NCBI GenBank assembly: GCA_013368445.1
Contig: JAACJO010000004.1
Span: 2,666,001 to 2,730,000 of the forward strand
Source of the DNA: Leucocoprinus leucothites
Taxonomy: Eukaryota; Basidiomycota; Agaricomycetes; Agaricales; Agaricaceae
Length of the DNA: 64,000 bases
Direction: 5' to 3'
Below are positions 34,724-46,900 of the stretch, piece by piece. Below the pieces are notes generated by a model that was not told where the DNA came from, made no database searches, and saw only the letters and a list, made by a program, of their open reading frames with translations. The translations under genes and the position numbers were made by a program. Each line of letters opens with the position of its first letter. The first letter of the stretch is position 1.

Positions 34724-36193
34724 ATGGATCTGCGTCTTCAGCTCATTCAAACACTTCATCAATTTACTATAAGCCAGGTGGGCATTCTGAAATGTTTGCA
34801 TTGCTACCTTTGGCTGACACAAGCCATTGAAGTACTCCCAAGGTAAATTGCCCATGGAGGCAAAGGGATGATCGATGACCTTTGACAATGCCCCACAGTG
34901 GCCCTTACCACCCTTTACACTATAGATTACCTTCATACATTACCAGCGGAGGTAAGCCAACAGCCCTATTTATTGTTCACTGGTACATTGTACTGAACAC
35001 TCCTACACAGATAAATTATCTATGGCCAGCGCCATGGACTTTGGTCAAATTGGTTTTCTTGGTTTCACGCTACTCACCTTTTGTTGATGCAGCAATGAGT
35101 ATCGCAAGTAAGTCTCAGTTTGATCATGATGCAAGTTTACGTCTCAACAGAATATCCTAGTTTTTGCTTCACCAGATCCTTCAGCTGAAGTAGGTATCTC
35201 TGCAGAATGTCTCAACGAAATACTGATCTTCCCAGGCATGTACTCAACTCATGCAGATAAAAGTCTGGTCTGCCGGAATTGGCGAATTGGCTTCTCAAAG
35301 TCAGTGAAACTATTTGGAAAAAGCGCAACCCGGAGCATTTTTTGACCGCTGTTCTTAGTTATTATGATTTTCAGGGCCTATGGTTTGTTGGGTCCGACCC
35401 GTACCACAGCAATAATATTATTGTTCTTTGGCCTGGTCAGTTGTTCGCATCATTCCTAGGCAATCTTTGATGCGACAACCCCAGATAGGGTTTGGAGTCG
35501 GAATGGGCCTTCTTGGAGCACTTCAGAAAGCACTTACCGGTTAGTCTCTATATTCGATAGTGCTAGCATTTCTACATGACGTCACCAGTCATCCAAGTGC
35601 CTCTCCCTGGCCTCTTTCCCGGTTGCGTGATGACCAGTGTCAACACATCTGGAGAGAGATACCCAATTGTTGCATTGATCGCTGCCATCAACTATGAAAC
35701 CAGCAAGTTCATCCTCGATGGTTGGTGATTGCTGGCTAATCTATTTTGTTAAGTTCTCTTCTCAGCAGTTTGCTGGGCCCGATTCCGCAGATACCAGGAG
35801 GGTCAAAATTGGTTGATACGGAAAATATATTATGATGCGCTCGCATACTACCTCCTATCCCTGCGTGAGCAATGCTTCAATCTAGAGTACAAAAATAATC
35901 TGACATATCATAGTTATCTCTGTGTCTGGTGCTGTTCTGTGGTTTGTCACAACAGGCCCGCTTCTCGATATTTGCTCTTGGTGAGAACTTCAGTCTCATA
36001 CATGTTCTTTGTTACTCACACCCGAAATTCCAGGGCACCAAGGATGTTTCTTGCAATAATATCATGTCGAATTATAATACACATCCGTGAATACGGACAA
36101 GACGGCCATCAGCTCGTCACTACAACTGAGATTCTTGATACGAGTGGACCTGCATTTGTCAGGTCCAGAATTTATTTCAGATCGGGACCTTGA
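34724..36193 (+). CDS. DUF6533-type multi-pass membrane protein, integrity uncertain
   Basis: Several small exons encode a membrane protein of the Agaricomycete DUF6533 family, whose function is unknown. Recognisable pieces are, in order: MDLRLQLIQTLHQFTISQ; ALTTLYTIDYLHTLPAE; INYLWPAPWTLVKLVFLV plus SRYSPFVDAAMSI (the DUF6533 core); LVIMIFRAYGLLGPTRTT (the family's LRTYA.W region); VPLPGLFPGCVMTS; IRKIYYDALAYYLLSL; and RAPRMFLAIISCRIIIHIRE. The first two exons and the region around 35280-35350 do not join cleanly in frame. The gene could be decaying or contain an exon I have missed. A second, inverted copy lies at 58551-60031. Confidence 0.5.
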
Positions 36194-36715
36194 TAAAATA
36201 CATCAATATTGATACATTGCCATCCTACCGGGGGGGTCGAGAGTTCCTTCTGTTACATCTGGCTCAGCGATTTGGAAACTTTGGGTAGGGAGATGCCCAT
36301 CCTGCCGAGCACTAGGCCTTGAGCTGAGCTGAAGGACGAGGTCATTCGGAGTGAATAAATCTCAACTCACCAATCTGTACGACTCGTCAACCGCCTGAGG
36401 GAGACTATCAGCTGTACCACCCTCTAGACCTCAATGCTTAAGGTAATGGCTCCAGAGAGAGGACAGCTGTGAAAACTCTATGCAGAGGTAGGAATACTGG
36501 ATAATGGTTTACCTTGGAATCGTTCGAATGACTGGTGAGAAATGCTTAAAAAGTTCCGTCTGTCTTCAATACTAGCCACCAGTCCCGCAACGAGGAACCA
36601 TAAAGATGTTTCAGTCTACTCAGACAGAAAGATGCTCAAAAATAAATAACGCTCGACTTCGAAACCACGATGAAGACATCACGATCGGCAAATAGCGTGC
36701 TCTCAGTTACCGACT
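36194..36715. other. Intergenic, no gene seen
   Basis: Gap between the DUF6533 gene and a dehydrogenase relic. No convincing frame. Confidence 0.45.
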
Positions 36716-37665
36716 CCTCCCGTCAGGATAGGTAACAAGTTTAACACATGAAACTTGAACCCACCATCATCTCGCTATGCTGAGCTGCCGAGATGAGCAC
36801 TGGATTGAGAAGGTATGAAATTGGCTGGAGTGGCATGGCGGGAATTTGCCCCGGAAGATTGAGGACCTTACTGAAACCATACACCTTGATTGGACTCTCG
36901 TGCCGACTGACGAGGTGGTGGTGGTAGGCGAGAAATGGGATAGATTTTCAAGCTAGATGGTTGGAGATAATGTGAGCAAAGGATAAAGAGGCCGATGGCT
37001 TACACTTACTGCCCAACAATTGTCGCTCCTCCAAGGCTTGCTGAAAGAGTTCCTGGATATCCGCCTCGAACGACGCCGTGGAAGAAAATCGAGACCTTAA
37101 TATTTTATCGTATCAAGCTCGGGCACGGAGGGAGAACTAGAAGCGACACTGCGCAGGAGCTACATTTAAAAATGTCACAACTGCAAATTCTGAGCTTATG
37201 TGGTGAAAATAGTCTTGCGTAGTCCTGGGGTGTGCTAGCCGTCAAGCCGATCACGCTTTGCTAGAGTCCACCTGCTATGTTGGAAAACACTCCATGAGCG
37301 ACTCTACTAAATCTAAGGTGGCAATTCAGTCATCGCCTTGGCATGTGTGCATATACAGAAACGCACACTCTACATATCTCCAGCAGATATCTCGTCACCC
37401 CTTTTCCAACTCCGGCTACATTGTCGGCAATATCGACTCCGAGAGGTGCTGGCTAGCCCGAGCCACATGGTTTGGAAATTCGTCCGTGTCAGGAGGTGTC
37501 AAGCCAACGTACAATACGAACCACCACCAGGATCTACTTGCTTTGATCGAGGAATAACACCTTTGGAACATCGGGCAAATAATAAAGGACCCTCGTACGA
37601 CATGGACACTAGGCTGGTCTTCAGCACAAACTTGAGAATCCGTGTTCCGGGTAATATGCCGTGAG
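36716..37665 (-). pseudogene. Decayed enoyl-reductase-like dehydrogenase
   Basis: The reverse strand keeps scattered homology to the gene at 32178. GVDIADNVAGVGKGV corresponds to GVDIAGDVVEVGGEV. A piece near 37240-37290 matches the second exon boundary, and GGFKFHVLNLLP at 36730 matches the C-terminal SGFKLVARP. The blocks lie in different frames with stops between them, and the middle Rossmann part is largely gone. It is a dead tandem copy. Confidence 0.6.
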
Positions 37666-38162
37666 ATTCTGTTACTGAGAGTATGATAATTTAAGGAATG
37701 ATTTAGTAAGATATTGTCAAGAGGTGAAAGGAGGAACCTGATCGGGACTCACGGCGCCTAGCACAGCTTACAGTATTTCGCACAGATCCCGAATCCAACT
37801 AAGGAAACTAAATCGCGATTGATTGATTCTGAACTCCGCGATGATGGGGAGATACGCCCCTCTCGCGTTTTGCCGGTCGCTTCTAAATCGGGAGGGATTT
37901 GTTGAACCTTGGATGCACCCAACATCATAGCCCGTCCACCACGGTACATAGCATCCTCTCTCTTCGTCATTCGGAGCCTGTTGAATCTGTTGGAGAGACT
38001 ATACGAGGTGATAACAGCCCAAACAGAGATCGAGAAATAGTCATATAGCATTCCTGGTAACCGAGAGACAACATTGGACATAAAAGAGTAACAAAATTCA
38101 TCTAACAATCATCGGCAGTACGATTGAGGTACAATACATCAAACGTTCAAGCAGCTGTTAAG
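37666..38162. other. Intergenic, no supported gene
   Basis: A minus-strand frame of 116 codons at 37758-38108 has no recognisable motif, no paralogue and no clear splice partner. I do not call it. Confidence 0.4.
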
Positions 38163-38957
38163 CTACAAACTCCCACCTCTCCCACTGCTCGGCCCAACGG
38201 CCACAACTGGTCCTTCCTCTCCAGTATAAGCAGCTTGGAAGCCGTTCTCAAAAAGCCAAAACTTGAACCATCCGTTACTGCTATGGCCATTTGCTTGGAC
38301 CAATTTACCTCCATGATCACTGACGATCTTGACTCTCTGACCCTGGCCCCCACTCAGCGCGACCGAGAGGACAACATCGTCTTGCCCGACCAAGACATCT
38401 TCTTCCTCTCGCACTGCGTACGACAAGGCCGCAGCCCTCTGGACCATGAAACGTGACTGGCGAACTTTAGATACTCCTATCTGGCGGGTGTTGGGTTCAA
38501 AAAACCAAAAGTATTCGGGCCGTAAGGTGGATCGGATGTAATACCTGGGAAATCTCATCAGTACGTAGGCATTGGTCTTGGCTGGCGGTTGCTTACATTC
38601 CTCCATTGATATTATCAGGTCGGTTGTCTACTGGGATGATGGGAAGAGGATTATTCTCTCCAATGGCACGAACCATGCAGAATTGGCGATCCCAGTCATC
38701 GACTTGCATTCGGTTCGGGAGAACTGGGACCGACATGAACTGGGCGCTGAATCGACGACATTCGCTAGGAGAGCCGTTATTGAGATCTAGGACGATGCGC
38801 CAGAACTTGTCGGCCCAGCTACGAGAGGGAAAGGCTGCTAAATACTGGGTGGTGTGTTTAGTTAGAGAGGATCGTCTGCCAGAGCTGGCTATAGCTTCCG
38901 TACCTGGCGGTTTTCGCATTGTAAAAATACGTAAAAGGTTCCGGAGGAAAAAGACAT
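38163..38957 (-). CDS. Uncharacterised protein, tandem pair member 1
   Basis: Three-exon gene starting MSFSSGTFYVFLQCENRQ, with an intron beginning GTACGG. Next comes AAFPSRSWADKFWRIVLD and a central exon ending DNRPDNINGG. The last exon carries YYIRSTLRPEYFWFFEPN, RQSRFMVQRA, REEEDVLVGQDDVVLSVA and FKFWLFENGFQAAYTGE. There is no signal peptide and no membrane segment. The exon order, splice points and motifs match the neighbour at 39744-40610, so both are real genes of one family. The aromatic-rich, beta-strand-like pattern could suit a lectin-like or other beta fold, but this is speculation; I do not recognise the family. Confidence 0.65.
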
Positions 38958-39743
38958 GCTTGTAAAGTTGGAAAATGGTTAAGATGGTGGTGATACTACC
39001 ACCAATTTGCTTCCACTTCATATAGTCGGACGAGCGCCTCTCCATCGCACCAAGCGCGTTTCACACACCGCTCGAACCAGACTGCGCTTGATATTGTCAT
39101 AATCTGCTGTATCGGTGAATTATCCAGCACAGTCTCCGAGGAATCTTCTGGCAGAGTTTGATGCTCTTGCGCATTCTCTTTCGTCTATTCCTGCCACAGA
39201 TAACAGCATATCCTTTCGTAAAGCCAAGTCACGGAAAATGGAGTTTTGGCCGTTCGGGCGCACATCATCGCCCACCATGTTGCTTCTATGCGGTCAGGAA
39301 GTTGGGCCCAGTCGCATGATTACCCTCGTGCCGTGCACTACATTGGATAGGGTTATCTCACGAACCACAGGAAACATGTGCATTTCGCGTTTGAATGCTA
39401 ATATGGCACAATGTTTAATAGTATTCAAAACCGCGCATCTGTCAATTAAGCTTTAAGTCGCCCACAAATACCCCTATGTTGCCCATGACACTTTCCACTT
39501 TGTTCCAGTTCCCTGGAGGCATTCAATAATCCCTTTTGTCAACTCCTAGTCGCGGAGATGGAGCATGAAGCCGAATACCCTTATTTGGTCATTAGAGGAA
39601 TGGAAAGTTGATTGATGTGAATCTTTAGCAATGTCGTCACCGAATACTTATTGATTCAACATAGGAGTCGATGATTGAGCAAGGCAAGTAAGTAAGCGAG
39701 CCAGGATCCCGGAACTAGATACAATTCTTCAGGTAGGGGATTA
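38958..39743. other. Spacer between the paralogous pair
   Basis: Promoter of pair member 1 and 3' flank of member 2. No further gene was recognised. Confidence 0.45.
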
Positions 39744-40610
39744 TCAGGAAGTAAACTCCCATCTCTCTCCATCATCTGGCCGCGAAGGAACGTAGGCAAA
39801 TCCCGCCCGTCCATGAGCCTGATCGGCCGAATAGTGACCGCCGAACCCCCCCTCAAACATTCCAAACTGAAATGTCGCTTCTTCTTCATTAGCTGCACTA
39901 GGTACAGAGACCGCCAAATTTTTCTTGGTATGGCGATACTTTACAACGATCTTTTTGTGCTCATCATGTCGGGTCTTGTCATCATCAGGAAAGGCGTATA
40001 TGTGAATGTCGTCCGTTCCGATGAGGATATCTTCTTCTGGTGGATAGTCGAATGGGAGTGGTACCCTTCTTTTGATGAGGAATCTTGTTTGTTGGGTTGA
40101 TGAGAGTTCGATTCTGTCCGAGGTCCGATTGAGGTACCAGTATATGTTTGGTCTGATAGCGGACCGGATGAAGAAGCTGAGAAAATAATTGACGTGTCAG
40201 AAAAGATGGCTTGAAAAGGAATAGGTAGTTGGTACTCACCACTTTCCGTTCACATTATCAGGGGAGTGATGAGGAAATGCGATAAGAAGTCGGCCACTTT
40301 CCAGACCCCCTCCGCTTGGAATACGCTGTACAAAACAGCTACTCGATCCCGAGGCGCTGCCGCTGTGTATCTCGCGAGGAAGCAGAGCCACACTCCAGTA
40401 TTGCGGTGTATGTCTGTGAGTTTGACCTTCCATATAGTTCGTCGTCTGAATGGTCCGCCATAGTTCGTCAGCGGCAGAACGGGAGGGAAATGCTACGAGG
40501 TACTAGGCTATATTCAGTATATATCATTTATCGTGAAGGCTCTATCAATTTCGTACCTGGTTGCCATTGTGTTCCATGTACACGTAGAAGGTTCCAGGTG
40601 GGAAAGACAT
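39744..40610 (-). CDS. Uncharacterised protein, tandem pair member 2
   Basis: Paralogue of the gene at 38163. It starts MSFPPGTFYVYMEHNGNQ, followed by an intron beginning GTACGA, then VAFPSRSAADELWRTIQTT, a central exon ending SPDNVNGKW, and YYIRSAIRPNIYWYLNRTS. RFLIKRRVPLPFDYPPEED, ILIGTDDIHIYAFPDDD and FQFGMFEGGFGGHYS follow, ending DGERWEFTS. The conserved skeleton is GTFYV, FPSRS-AD-W, YYIRS-RP, EED-L-G-DD and F-F-ENGF. The reading frame is open across all three exons once introns are removed. Function unknown. Duplication and divergence at close range suggest a lineage-specific family. Confidence 0.65.
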
Positions 40611-41299
40611 CTTCTAATGAGTTGGATCTGATGCGATAAGGAGCCAGTGTTCACTGGCTTGCTGTAGCTTTTAAACTAGAGGACGGCCTGTACAGCCTTT
40701 AGAGATTCAAGACCTTGGCAGCGTCATACCAGTGATACTATCAAAGGAATATTTACAGCTTCAGGTTGTGTAGGGCGTGATGGAGGGTACAGAAGGCTTG
40801 TGGAGTGCTCCAAGTGGTGGGTGAGTATCGCATCGGCCGTCACGGCCTGTGATATATATGTACTCTGCATACTTAAGTGCCAGTCTGACACAGCTCAGAG
40901 CTTGCATTACACCAATAAGATCATGCAAAATATAACTTTCCGGCATGGTGGTTTCGTCTCAATTCGTACACTACACGCGTCACATTCGGTCATAACAGCA
41001 TGGGCGATAGAAAACAAAGCAAGATTCCAAGGATGAATGGTTGCAAGAAAAAAAAATCGTTCGAAGATACAAGGACAAGGAGGTTCCGGTCCAATGCGGG
41101 GCGCATTTCAGGAGTATCCTGGGGTTATCATACGATCTGAGTTCAAAATGGATGTTGCTGATAATCAGGGCCGGCCACGACGCTTTGATTCTGTGGGTTC
41201 GCGAAGCCGAAAAGTTCAGCCCCAGGTATAGGGACACCTTTCCTACGCCTGAGAAAAAGTAGTATAAGTTGAGAATTTTTCAAGGGTCAACCTATCGAC
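40611..41299. other. Intergenic, no gene seen
   Basis: Promoter side of pair member 2 and 3' flank of the VTC1-like gene. Only short frames. Confidence 0.45.
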
Positions 41300-42107
41300 T
41301 CACAATTCTCTCACTGAAAGGGAAAGAAATCAAACCGAAAGGTTACGAACGTGCGTGGGTTACAAAGTCGAATCAGCGACGAGAAGCTCAGGCCAATGTG
41401 TTACGCACCACGTATGATGAAGTTTGCCAGGACGGCAAAGAACAAAACGACACTGAGGATGACTGGTCCCCAAAGATTGTCGAAATGTCCAGGATCTCGT
41501 CTTCGAATCATGCTGATGCGCTTTTGGTAGAGAGCCCAACCGTAAACCTGAAGAGAGTATAGCCACACTTGTTAGCATGTACGAATGGCTTTGGAGGAGC
41601 TTTAGGGCCTACAAGGACACAAATGCTGACAAGGGCATAGGTATAAGCAAAATAGGTTGCAATGTCATCTTTCGACGCATTGAAAAGAGCCAGGGAGAGC
41701 GTCGCTAGCAATACAGCAATGTTCAGCCAAGATACCCAAGCTATAGATAGGAAATCAACATCAGATACTGATAGGAAAGTAAGATCCTCACTTCGCTCAT
41801 TCGCAAACCAGACTTTTCCCTCGACACGAATAGGAGTGGGCATCTTCTTCGGAACTCGGACTTGAGGCGGTAGGTTTATAGCGTGATAGTCACGGATGGT
41901 AGGCTGCTGTCCCTCGCTGTCTGGCTGCGTATCTGGTATGGCATCAGCACGAGCATAACGCCTGGGCCGTCTCAGCCTGGGCAGAAGGGCGAGGGCTGAG
42001 GGTGAAAACGGGGAGAATACGGCATGTAATGAGCGTTGAATTATGGATGGGTGCTCATTCGGAGTAGTATTTTCGGATTCAAGCGATACATGTTCTGTGG
42101 AGGCCAT
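41300..42107 (-). CDS. VTC1-like vacuolar transporter chaperone (DUF202 membrane protein)
   Basis: The C-terminal half matches the VTC1/DUF202 module: PTPIRVEGKVWFANER, TWVSWLNIAVLLATLSLALFN (first helix), TYFAYTYALVSICVLV (second), YGWALYQKRISMIRRRDPGH and then PVILSVVLFFAVLANFIIR (third). Fungal VTC1 is part of the vacuolar polyphosphate polymerase complex. Four exons; the last adds only a few codons before the stop at 41300. The start is the ATG of MASTEHVSLES, giving an N-terminal extension of about 100 residues with Arg/Pro-rich sequence, longer than the short N-terminus of yeast VTC1. It may be a DUF202 relative rather than the true orthologue. It is divergent from DnaJ, 284 bp apart. 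Confidence 0.85.
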
Positions 42108-42391
42108 CGTGGCTGACGCCGTCGAGTACTGGACTAAGAACAAAGCCAAGTAAACAGCTGTTGGTGTAAGTGCCAATAGGTGGCGGTGCTCGGTCCCCGG
42201 AGAGAATCTAATCGCCGGCGAAATCCGGGGCTATTTTGCCGATGCGCCGGCCGATTGGGAGAATGAGCAAAAACCTGGAACATGTGACATCATTGTGGCA
42301 TTTGCTAGAACTCTCTAGTGACGTCGGCAGTGCCGCAATATAACCCTCCACAAGTGAGTTCAACAGCTCTCATTTTTTTCCCTCCACAACC
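42108..42391. promoter_or_regulatory. Shared divergent promoter region (VTC1-like / DnaJ)
   Basis: The 284 bp between two divergent start codons must contain both promoters. I see no certain TATA box or canonical heat-shock element. A weak GAA/TTC-rich patch (TAGAACTCTCTAG) is present near 42305-42317. Confidence 0.4.
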
Positions 42392-43752
42392 ATGGGCGCA
42401 GATTACTACAAACTTCTCGGCGTAGACAAGAGTGCGAGCGAGGATGAGATCAAGAAGGCATACAAGAAAATGGTGAGTAGCTGAAATTAGGAGGTGGAAG
42501 AGCATGAATTTACGATTTCTCCTAGGCCTTGAAATGGCATCCTGATAGAAACAAAAACTCAGACGAAGCAACGAAGAAATTCAAAGAAGTGCGTAGAATA
42601 TCTGATCCAAATTACGTTGATGGCTCACGAATGTCTAATTTCAGATATCCGAGGCCTTTGAGGTGCTCAGCGATAAACAGAAACGAACAGTTTACGACCA
42701 GTTCGGAGAGGAGGGTCTCAAGGGAGGAGGAGGTCCAACACCAGGTGCCGGTGCCGGTGCCGGTGCTAGCCCAGGTGGCTTCCCAGGCGGTGCAAACTTT
42801 GGCGGATTCCCGGGTGGTAGCTTCACTTTCACGTCAGGCGGTCCAGGTGGCGGCGGATTTGGTGGCACCCGTTACCAACCTACAGATCCACAAAAGATCT
42901 TCGAGTATGTATTTTCCTGTTAAATGGTCCCGTGGATGAAGGGGTGTACTGATGACATACTACAGACAAATGTTTGGAGGAAACAGCTTTTTCAGCGGCG
43001 GTGGGCTGGGAAACATGTTCGCCGGAGCCCAGAACCCAATGTTCGACGAAGATGATGATATGAATGGCAGCTTCCCCTTTACCTCATCAGGTGGCATGCC
43101 AGGCGGGATGCCCCGACGTGGGACCTCCCGTACCGGATTTACCTCATCTGGAGGTCGACCTCGTTCTCATCCCCAAGAAAAATCCGAAAAAAAGCCTTCA
43201 GAAATTGTCCGACCACTCAAACTTTCCCTAGAAGACCTTTACACCGGCACCGTCAAACACCTGAAAATCGGTCGTCGGTTGATGGACGGTACGACCGAGG
43301 ACAAAGTTCTCGAAATCAATGTCTTGCCAGGTTGGAAAGATGGCACGAAGATTCGATTCCCTCACGCAGGCAACGAAGTATCGCCACATGGTGACGCACA
43401 AGACCTCGTATTCGTTGTTGAGGCTAAACCCCACGAGCGGTTTGAGAGGGACAACAACGACTTGATACATCGTATCAAAATACCTCTGGCGGAAGCCCTC
43501 GCAGGCCCAGAAACACCTAGTGCTGCGAGAAAACCCGTTCACCTCCTTGACGGACGAAGAATCCAAGTGGCGCTACCCGTCGGAATAATCAAACCTGGGC
43601 AACAAACGACGATGAGCGGGGAGGGAATGCCGATCCGGAAGGAGGGTGCGAAGAAGAAGGGTGATTTGATTATCAAGTGGGATGTGGTGTTCCCGACGTC
43701 GTTGTCGAGTTCGCAGAAGGATGCTGTGAGGAGGGCGCTTCCATCCTCGTAA
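42392..43752 (+). CDS. Class II DnaJ/Hsp40 co-chaperone (SIS1/DNAJB1 type)
   Basis: Stimulates Hsp70 ATPase and delivers substrates. The J domain starts at [19 protein letters not shown], with the essential HPD at residues 32-34 and the [10 protein letters not shown] helix after two short introns. A long Gly/Phe-rich linker follows ([15 protein letters not shown], including a GAGAGAGA run). After an intron near 42905 the linker continues, and then come the two C-terminal substrate-binding domains: [71 protein letters not shown] and [20 protein letters not shown]. There is no Cys-rich zinc domain, which defines class II. About 395 residues, complete. A 43-bp duplication spans its stop codon. 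Confidence 0.95.
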
Positions 43753-43818
43753 ATGTGCTTTTTGAGGATTGCTGTGGGCGCTTCCATCTTCATAAATGTC
43801 CTTTTTGAGGATTGCTGT
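43733..43818 (+). repeat. Tandem 43-bp direct duplication across the DnaJ stop codon
   Basis: Unit 1 (43733-43775) and unit 2 (43776-43818) both read GGGCGCTTCCATC, a TAAATG and TTTTTGAGGATTGCTGT, with about four differences. The first unit contains the last codons and the TAA. The second lies in the 3' UTR. Confidence 0.9.
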
Positions 43819-44445
43819 CTTCGACTTGGACTCGTCGTCAGTCGTCATCTCATTCTGACTGAAGGCAGTGGCTTGTGACATTGCTAGCATTGGACTCATT
43901 CCTGCATACATTGTAACCATACCCTTTATCTGCATCCTTGTTTTACTGTAAATCTATCTCAATGTGTATTATTGTGGACTATTCCACGTTGTATTATGAG
44001 CCATCCCACTACTCTCGCGTGACATTCAGATTTATGTTTATCCCAACAACGTATTGCCTCACTTTGCATCACGGCAGTGTGACACTATCCAATTTCCCTT
44101 GGGGCACAGTTGATCTAATGGAGGAGTGGTACACGCTCCAAGCAGAAATACCTGACCCAACAGAAGGTTAGTTGTTCAAGCGGAAGCCAGGGGCAAAAAA
44201 AATAGTATTGTGAGCTGATTGAGGCAGAGCAGTGACTCAGGGGGAATGTCAACGAGTCTGATAGATCGTAACAGTAGTTCGAGAGTGCCCCGTCAGAATT
44301 GGACCAGACGTTCGTCAGGTCAAGCTTTCAAGGCCAGAGCTATCAGCTCAACCAGCCAGTGGTACTTTGACTTCAAGTACATATCTAGGTCAGCCAACTT
44401 CAGGGATGAGACTCATCGATGTTCACATTGAGCAATAGTATATCA
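43819..44445. other. Convergent intergenic region
   Basis: 3' UTR of DnaJ and 3' flank of the NACHT-derived gene. The segment ATCTCATTCTGACTGAAG recurs at 47590 as part of the segmental duplication. No gene was recognised. Confidence 0.5.
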
Positions 44446-46900
44446 TCAGATATCATCCAACATATCTAACGTATATATGGCGACCGCCCCAGTCCCAGTA
44501 GTACTCATCGGAACCTCATCAGTCCCCGTAAAGGAATCCCGGCTAGCAACGATATCGTCATTTAGGATGACCAACACCGTTTTGTCGCCATAGCCAAGTA
44601 AAGCGTGTCCATAAGGTTGTCCTCTCCACACTCGATCCATGACGTCTTGCTTGAATTATTAAACGGTAAATCACAGTTCATACACCAGAGCATAAATGGG
44701 TTCCATACCATATCTAAGGGAGGGACTACTCGATGACATCTCTCAATGAACTGCTTGTCAGTGGGAGTGATGGGCTCGGTACGGACAATATCCGGTAGTA
44801 AGTCGTAGGCCACCTGAATAGACTCGATTCATCATTGATCTCGTTCATAATAAAATGACTACTTACATAGAGAGCGCCGAGAAAATAAGAGAACCTCGCG
44901 ACAGGCATTTCCCCGCATGTGTATTGGAACAATCGAAAATCAAATTCACGTAATTGGCGGGTGATAGAATCATTGCATCCTTCACGGAGTATTATCTGCC
45001 TGGTTGCACTGCAGAGGCGAGAAAGGGAAGAACGAATATGTAAGGAAGCTTCGTTGGCCAGCTCCAGTGCATTGATTGGGTGCCATTTCATTTCACGCAT
45101 CAGCATAGAAATGCGCGGTGAACGTTGGAGTATAGCTAATGATTGGCCGAATATCTTGCTGTTTGAGGTCAGCAAGATGAAAAACTCGCCAGAGCGTTGG
45201 GGATCTCTGATAAAGGAGCGGAATGAGTCGCGCACCACGCCGCCGTTTCCCCTAATGGTCCATTCAATGACGGGCCAGATACGAAGAGATAGTTCTTGGC
45301 TTATCCCGAGAGCATGAGCGACATAACGTTGGTTATTAGCTACTCGCGCATTAAATTCGTCGAAATTCAGCAAAGAGAAGGAGATTGTGTCCAGAATCTC
45401 ATCGCGATTTGGACCTGCAATTTGGGACAGAAAGCGAAAATAAAAATGATCAAGGCCACGAAGTGGCTCTGCAGAGGTTGAAAGCGGGGAATTGGATATG
45501 AGTTTCAGGATTCTTTCCATTCCCAGTTTTGGGTTCTTGGATATTCCATCTCCCTCCATGATGAATGCGATAACTGCCCCCGCGAACTCCATTACACCTC
45601 CTACTGCATCCATCACCTTAGAGATTTGGTCCTGCGTAGGCCAGATTTCGTCATCCGTAAAATAATCTGAGCGAACATGACGGACTACCTGAAGCCCATA
45701 GCGAAGTATTACTTCTTCGTCTCTGCGTGCATCAGGATCCCAGAGGGATATTTTAACGTGCTCCCACCCAACAGGAAAGTCAAATGATACATCACTGGGT
45801 GTGGGACCAACGCAGACTACGAATAGAAGAGGGTTTGGTTGTCGGCAAGCATATTGATCAAGTATTTTCAGTAAAGGGAGAGCATGCTCCCGGAACGACT
45901 GAAGAACACCAAGATCCAGCACAACCACAAGGGGGATCTCCAGATATCGCGGCTGAGAAGCAGACAATCTTTCCCATGGTTGAGCAATGAGTACGTCAAA
46001 TTGTTTGGCCATGTCTAGCTCGAAGACCCCGGGATCGCTATCCGCCAAGGCTTGCGCAGCGTGTTTCCTATAAGGGGAACACCGAGCAGCCAGCTGTAGA
46101 GCGATGAACACGATTACATGACGAAGCCCGTTATCTCCACTCCACTGATACGCCGCTCCAAGTCGATTGGTTTCTTCGCAGATGGCCACGGTATCTTCTG
46201 CCATCGCTGTAGTGGTATGACCACCATCAAAACGATCCGGGTCCTCCACGAAGAACATATTACTCCTTCGATGATGGTCACAGAGCCAAGTAACAAACTT
46301 GCCCCTGAGACCTTTGCGCGTATTCCCTCGTGGAATGAGTGAGGAGGGATGGATAACCCTCCAATCGGACCCAGCCATCAGACGCAGTTCAACTGTAGAT
46401 GTGAGCTCTAGGTAGCTCTGAGTGTATGTCCCAAGATAGATTTACTTTTTGACCAAATATCCCATTCGGAAGGCAATTCTACAGCCAGTGAAAGAGAAGC
46501 GATGAGACAGAGCAGGATGAGGTTGGCCGGATGCATACCCGTTACCGGCAGGGAGTGTACTGAATCAGATACGTTCGGGTAGTACCTTGACAAGAACGTC
46601 TTGGGATTTTCTTCATAGTATTCACCGGTTGGAACAGGGTGATTGCGCAGTAGAAATTCAATTGCTACACAACACATTCATGACGTGCTTTAAACAAGGT
46701 CAATACTAATGAGTATACTCACCCTCCTGCCTTGAAAGACTACCTAAATCCAGCTCCTCTATTTCTTCATACGGATCTGTACTGAGGTATGACGGTGGGC
46801 GAGGTGTGTGGTTGAGAATCAAGCCTAAGGAAGGCGAGAGTGGTAATGGCCTGCTAATGAGCGGAGTCAGATGATAGAGTCTGCTCGTCGGCCATGACAT
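44446..46900 (-). CDS. NACHT/STAND-derived protein without a P-loop, copy 1
   Basis: Six-exon gene. Exon 1 is MSWPTSRLYHLTPLISRP and following. Small exons IEFLLRNHPVPTGEYY and ELPSEWDIWSK lead to a 1.5-kb exon. This exon follows the layout of Agaricomycete NACHT proteins: NTRKGLRGKFVTWLCDHH, an ATPase-like region, DPGVFELDMAKQFDVLIAQP, a beta strand PLVVVLDLGVL, LDHFYFRFLSQI, and VRDSFRSFIRDPQRSGEFF. Where GPAGAGKS should stand, the sequence is EDPDRFDGGHTTTAMAED. The Walker B position reads LDLG, not the usual IDGLDEC. The last exons (YDLLPDIVRTEPITPTDKQ; MDRVWRGQPYGHALLGYGD) end TLDMLDDI. It is expected not to hydrolyse ATP. A regulatory or recognition role is inference. Confidence 0.75.

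Noticed and set aside
42730..42870. Short GGTGCC and GGTGG repeats as a possible minisatellite
   Set aside because: They encode the normal Gly/Phe-rich linker of a class II DnaJ protein.
43938..44431. Two short plus-strand frames downstream of DnaJ
   Set aside because: No motifs, no splice partners and no paralogue in the second duplicated unit.
46490..46560. A hydrophobic stretch (LILLCLIASLSLAV) that looks like a membrane anchor of the NACHT-like protein
   Set aside because: It lies between a GTATGC donor and a CTGTAG acceptor and is not conserved as coding sequence in copy 2, so it is an intron.
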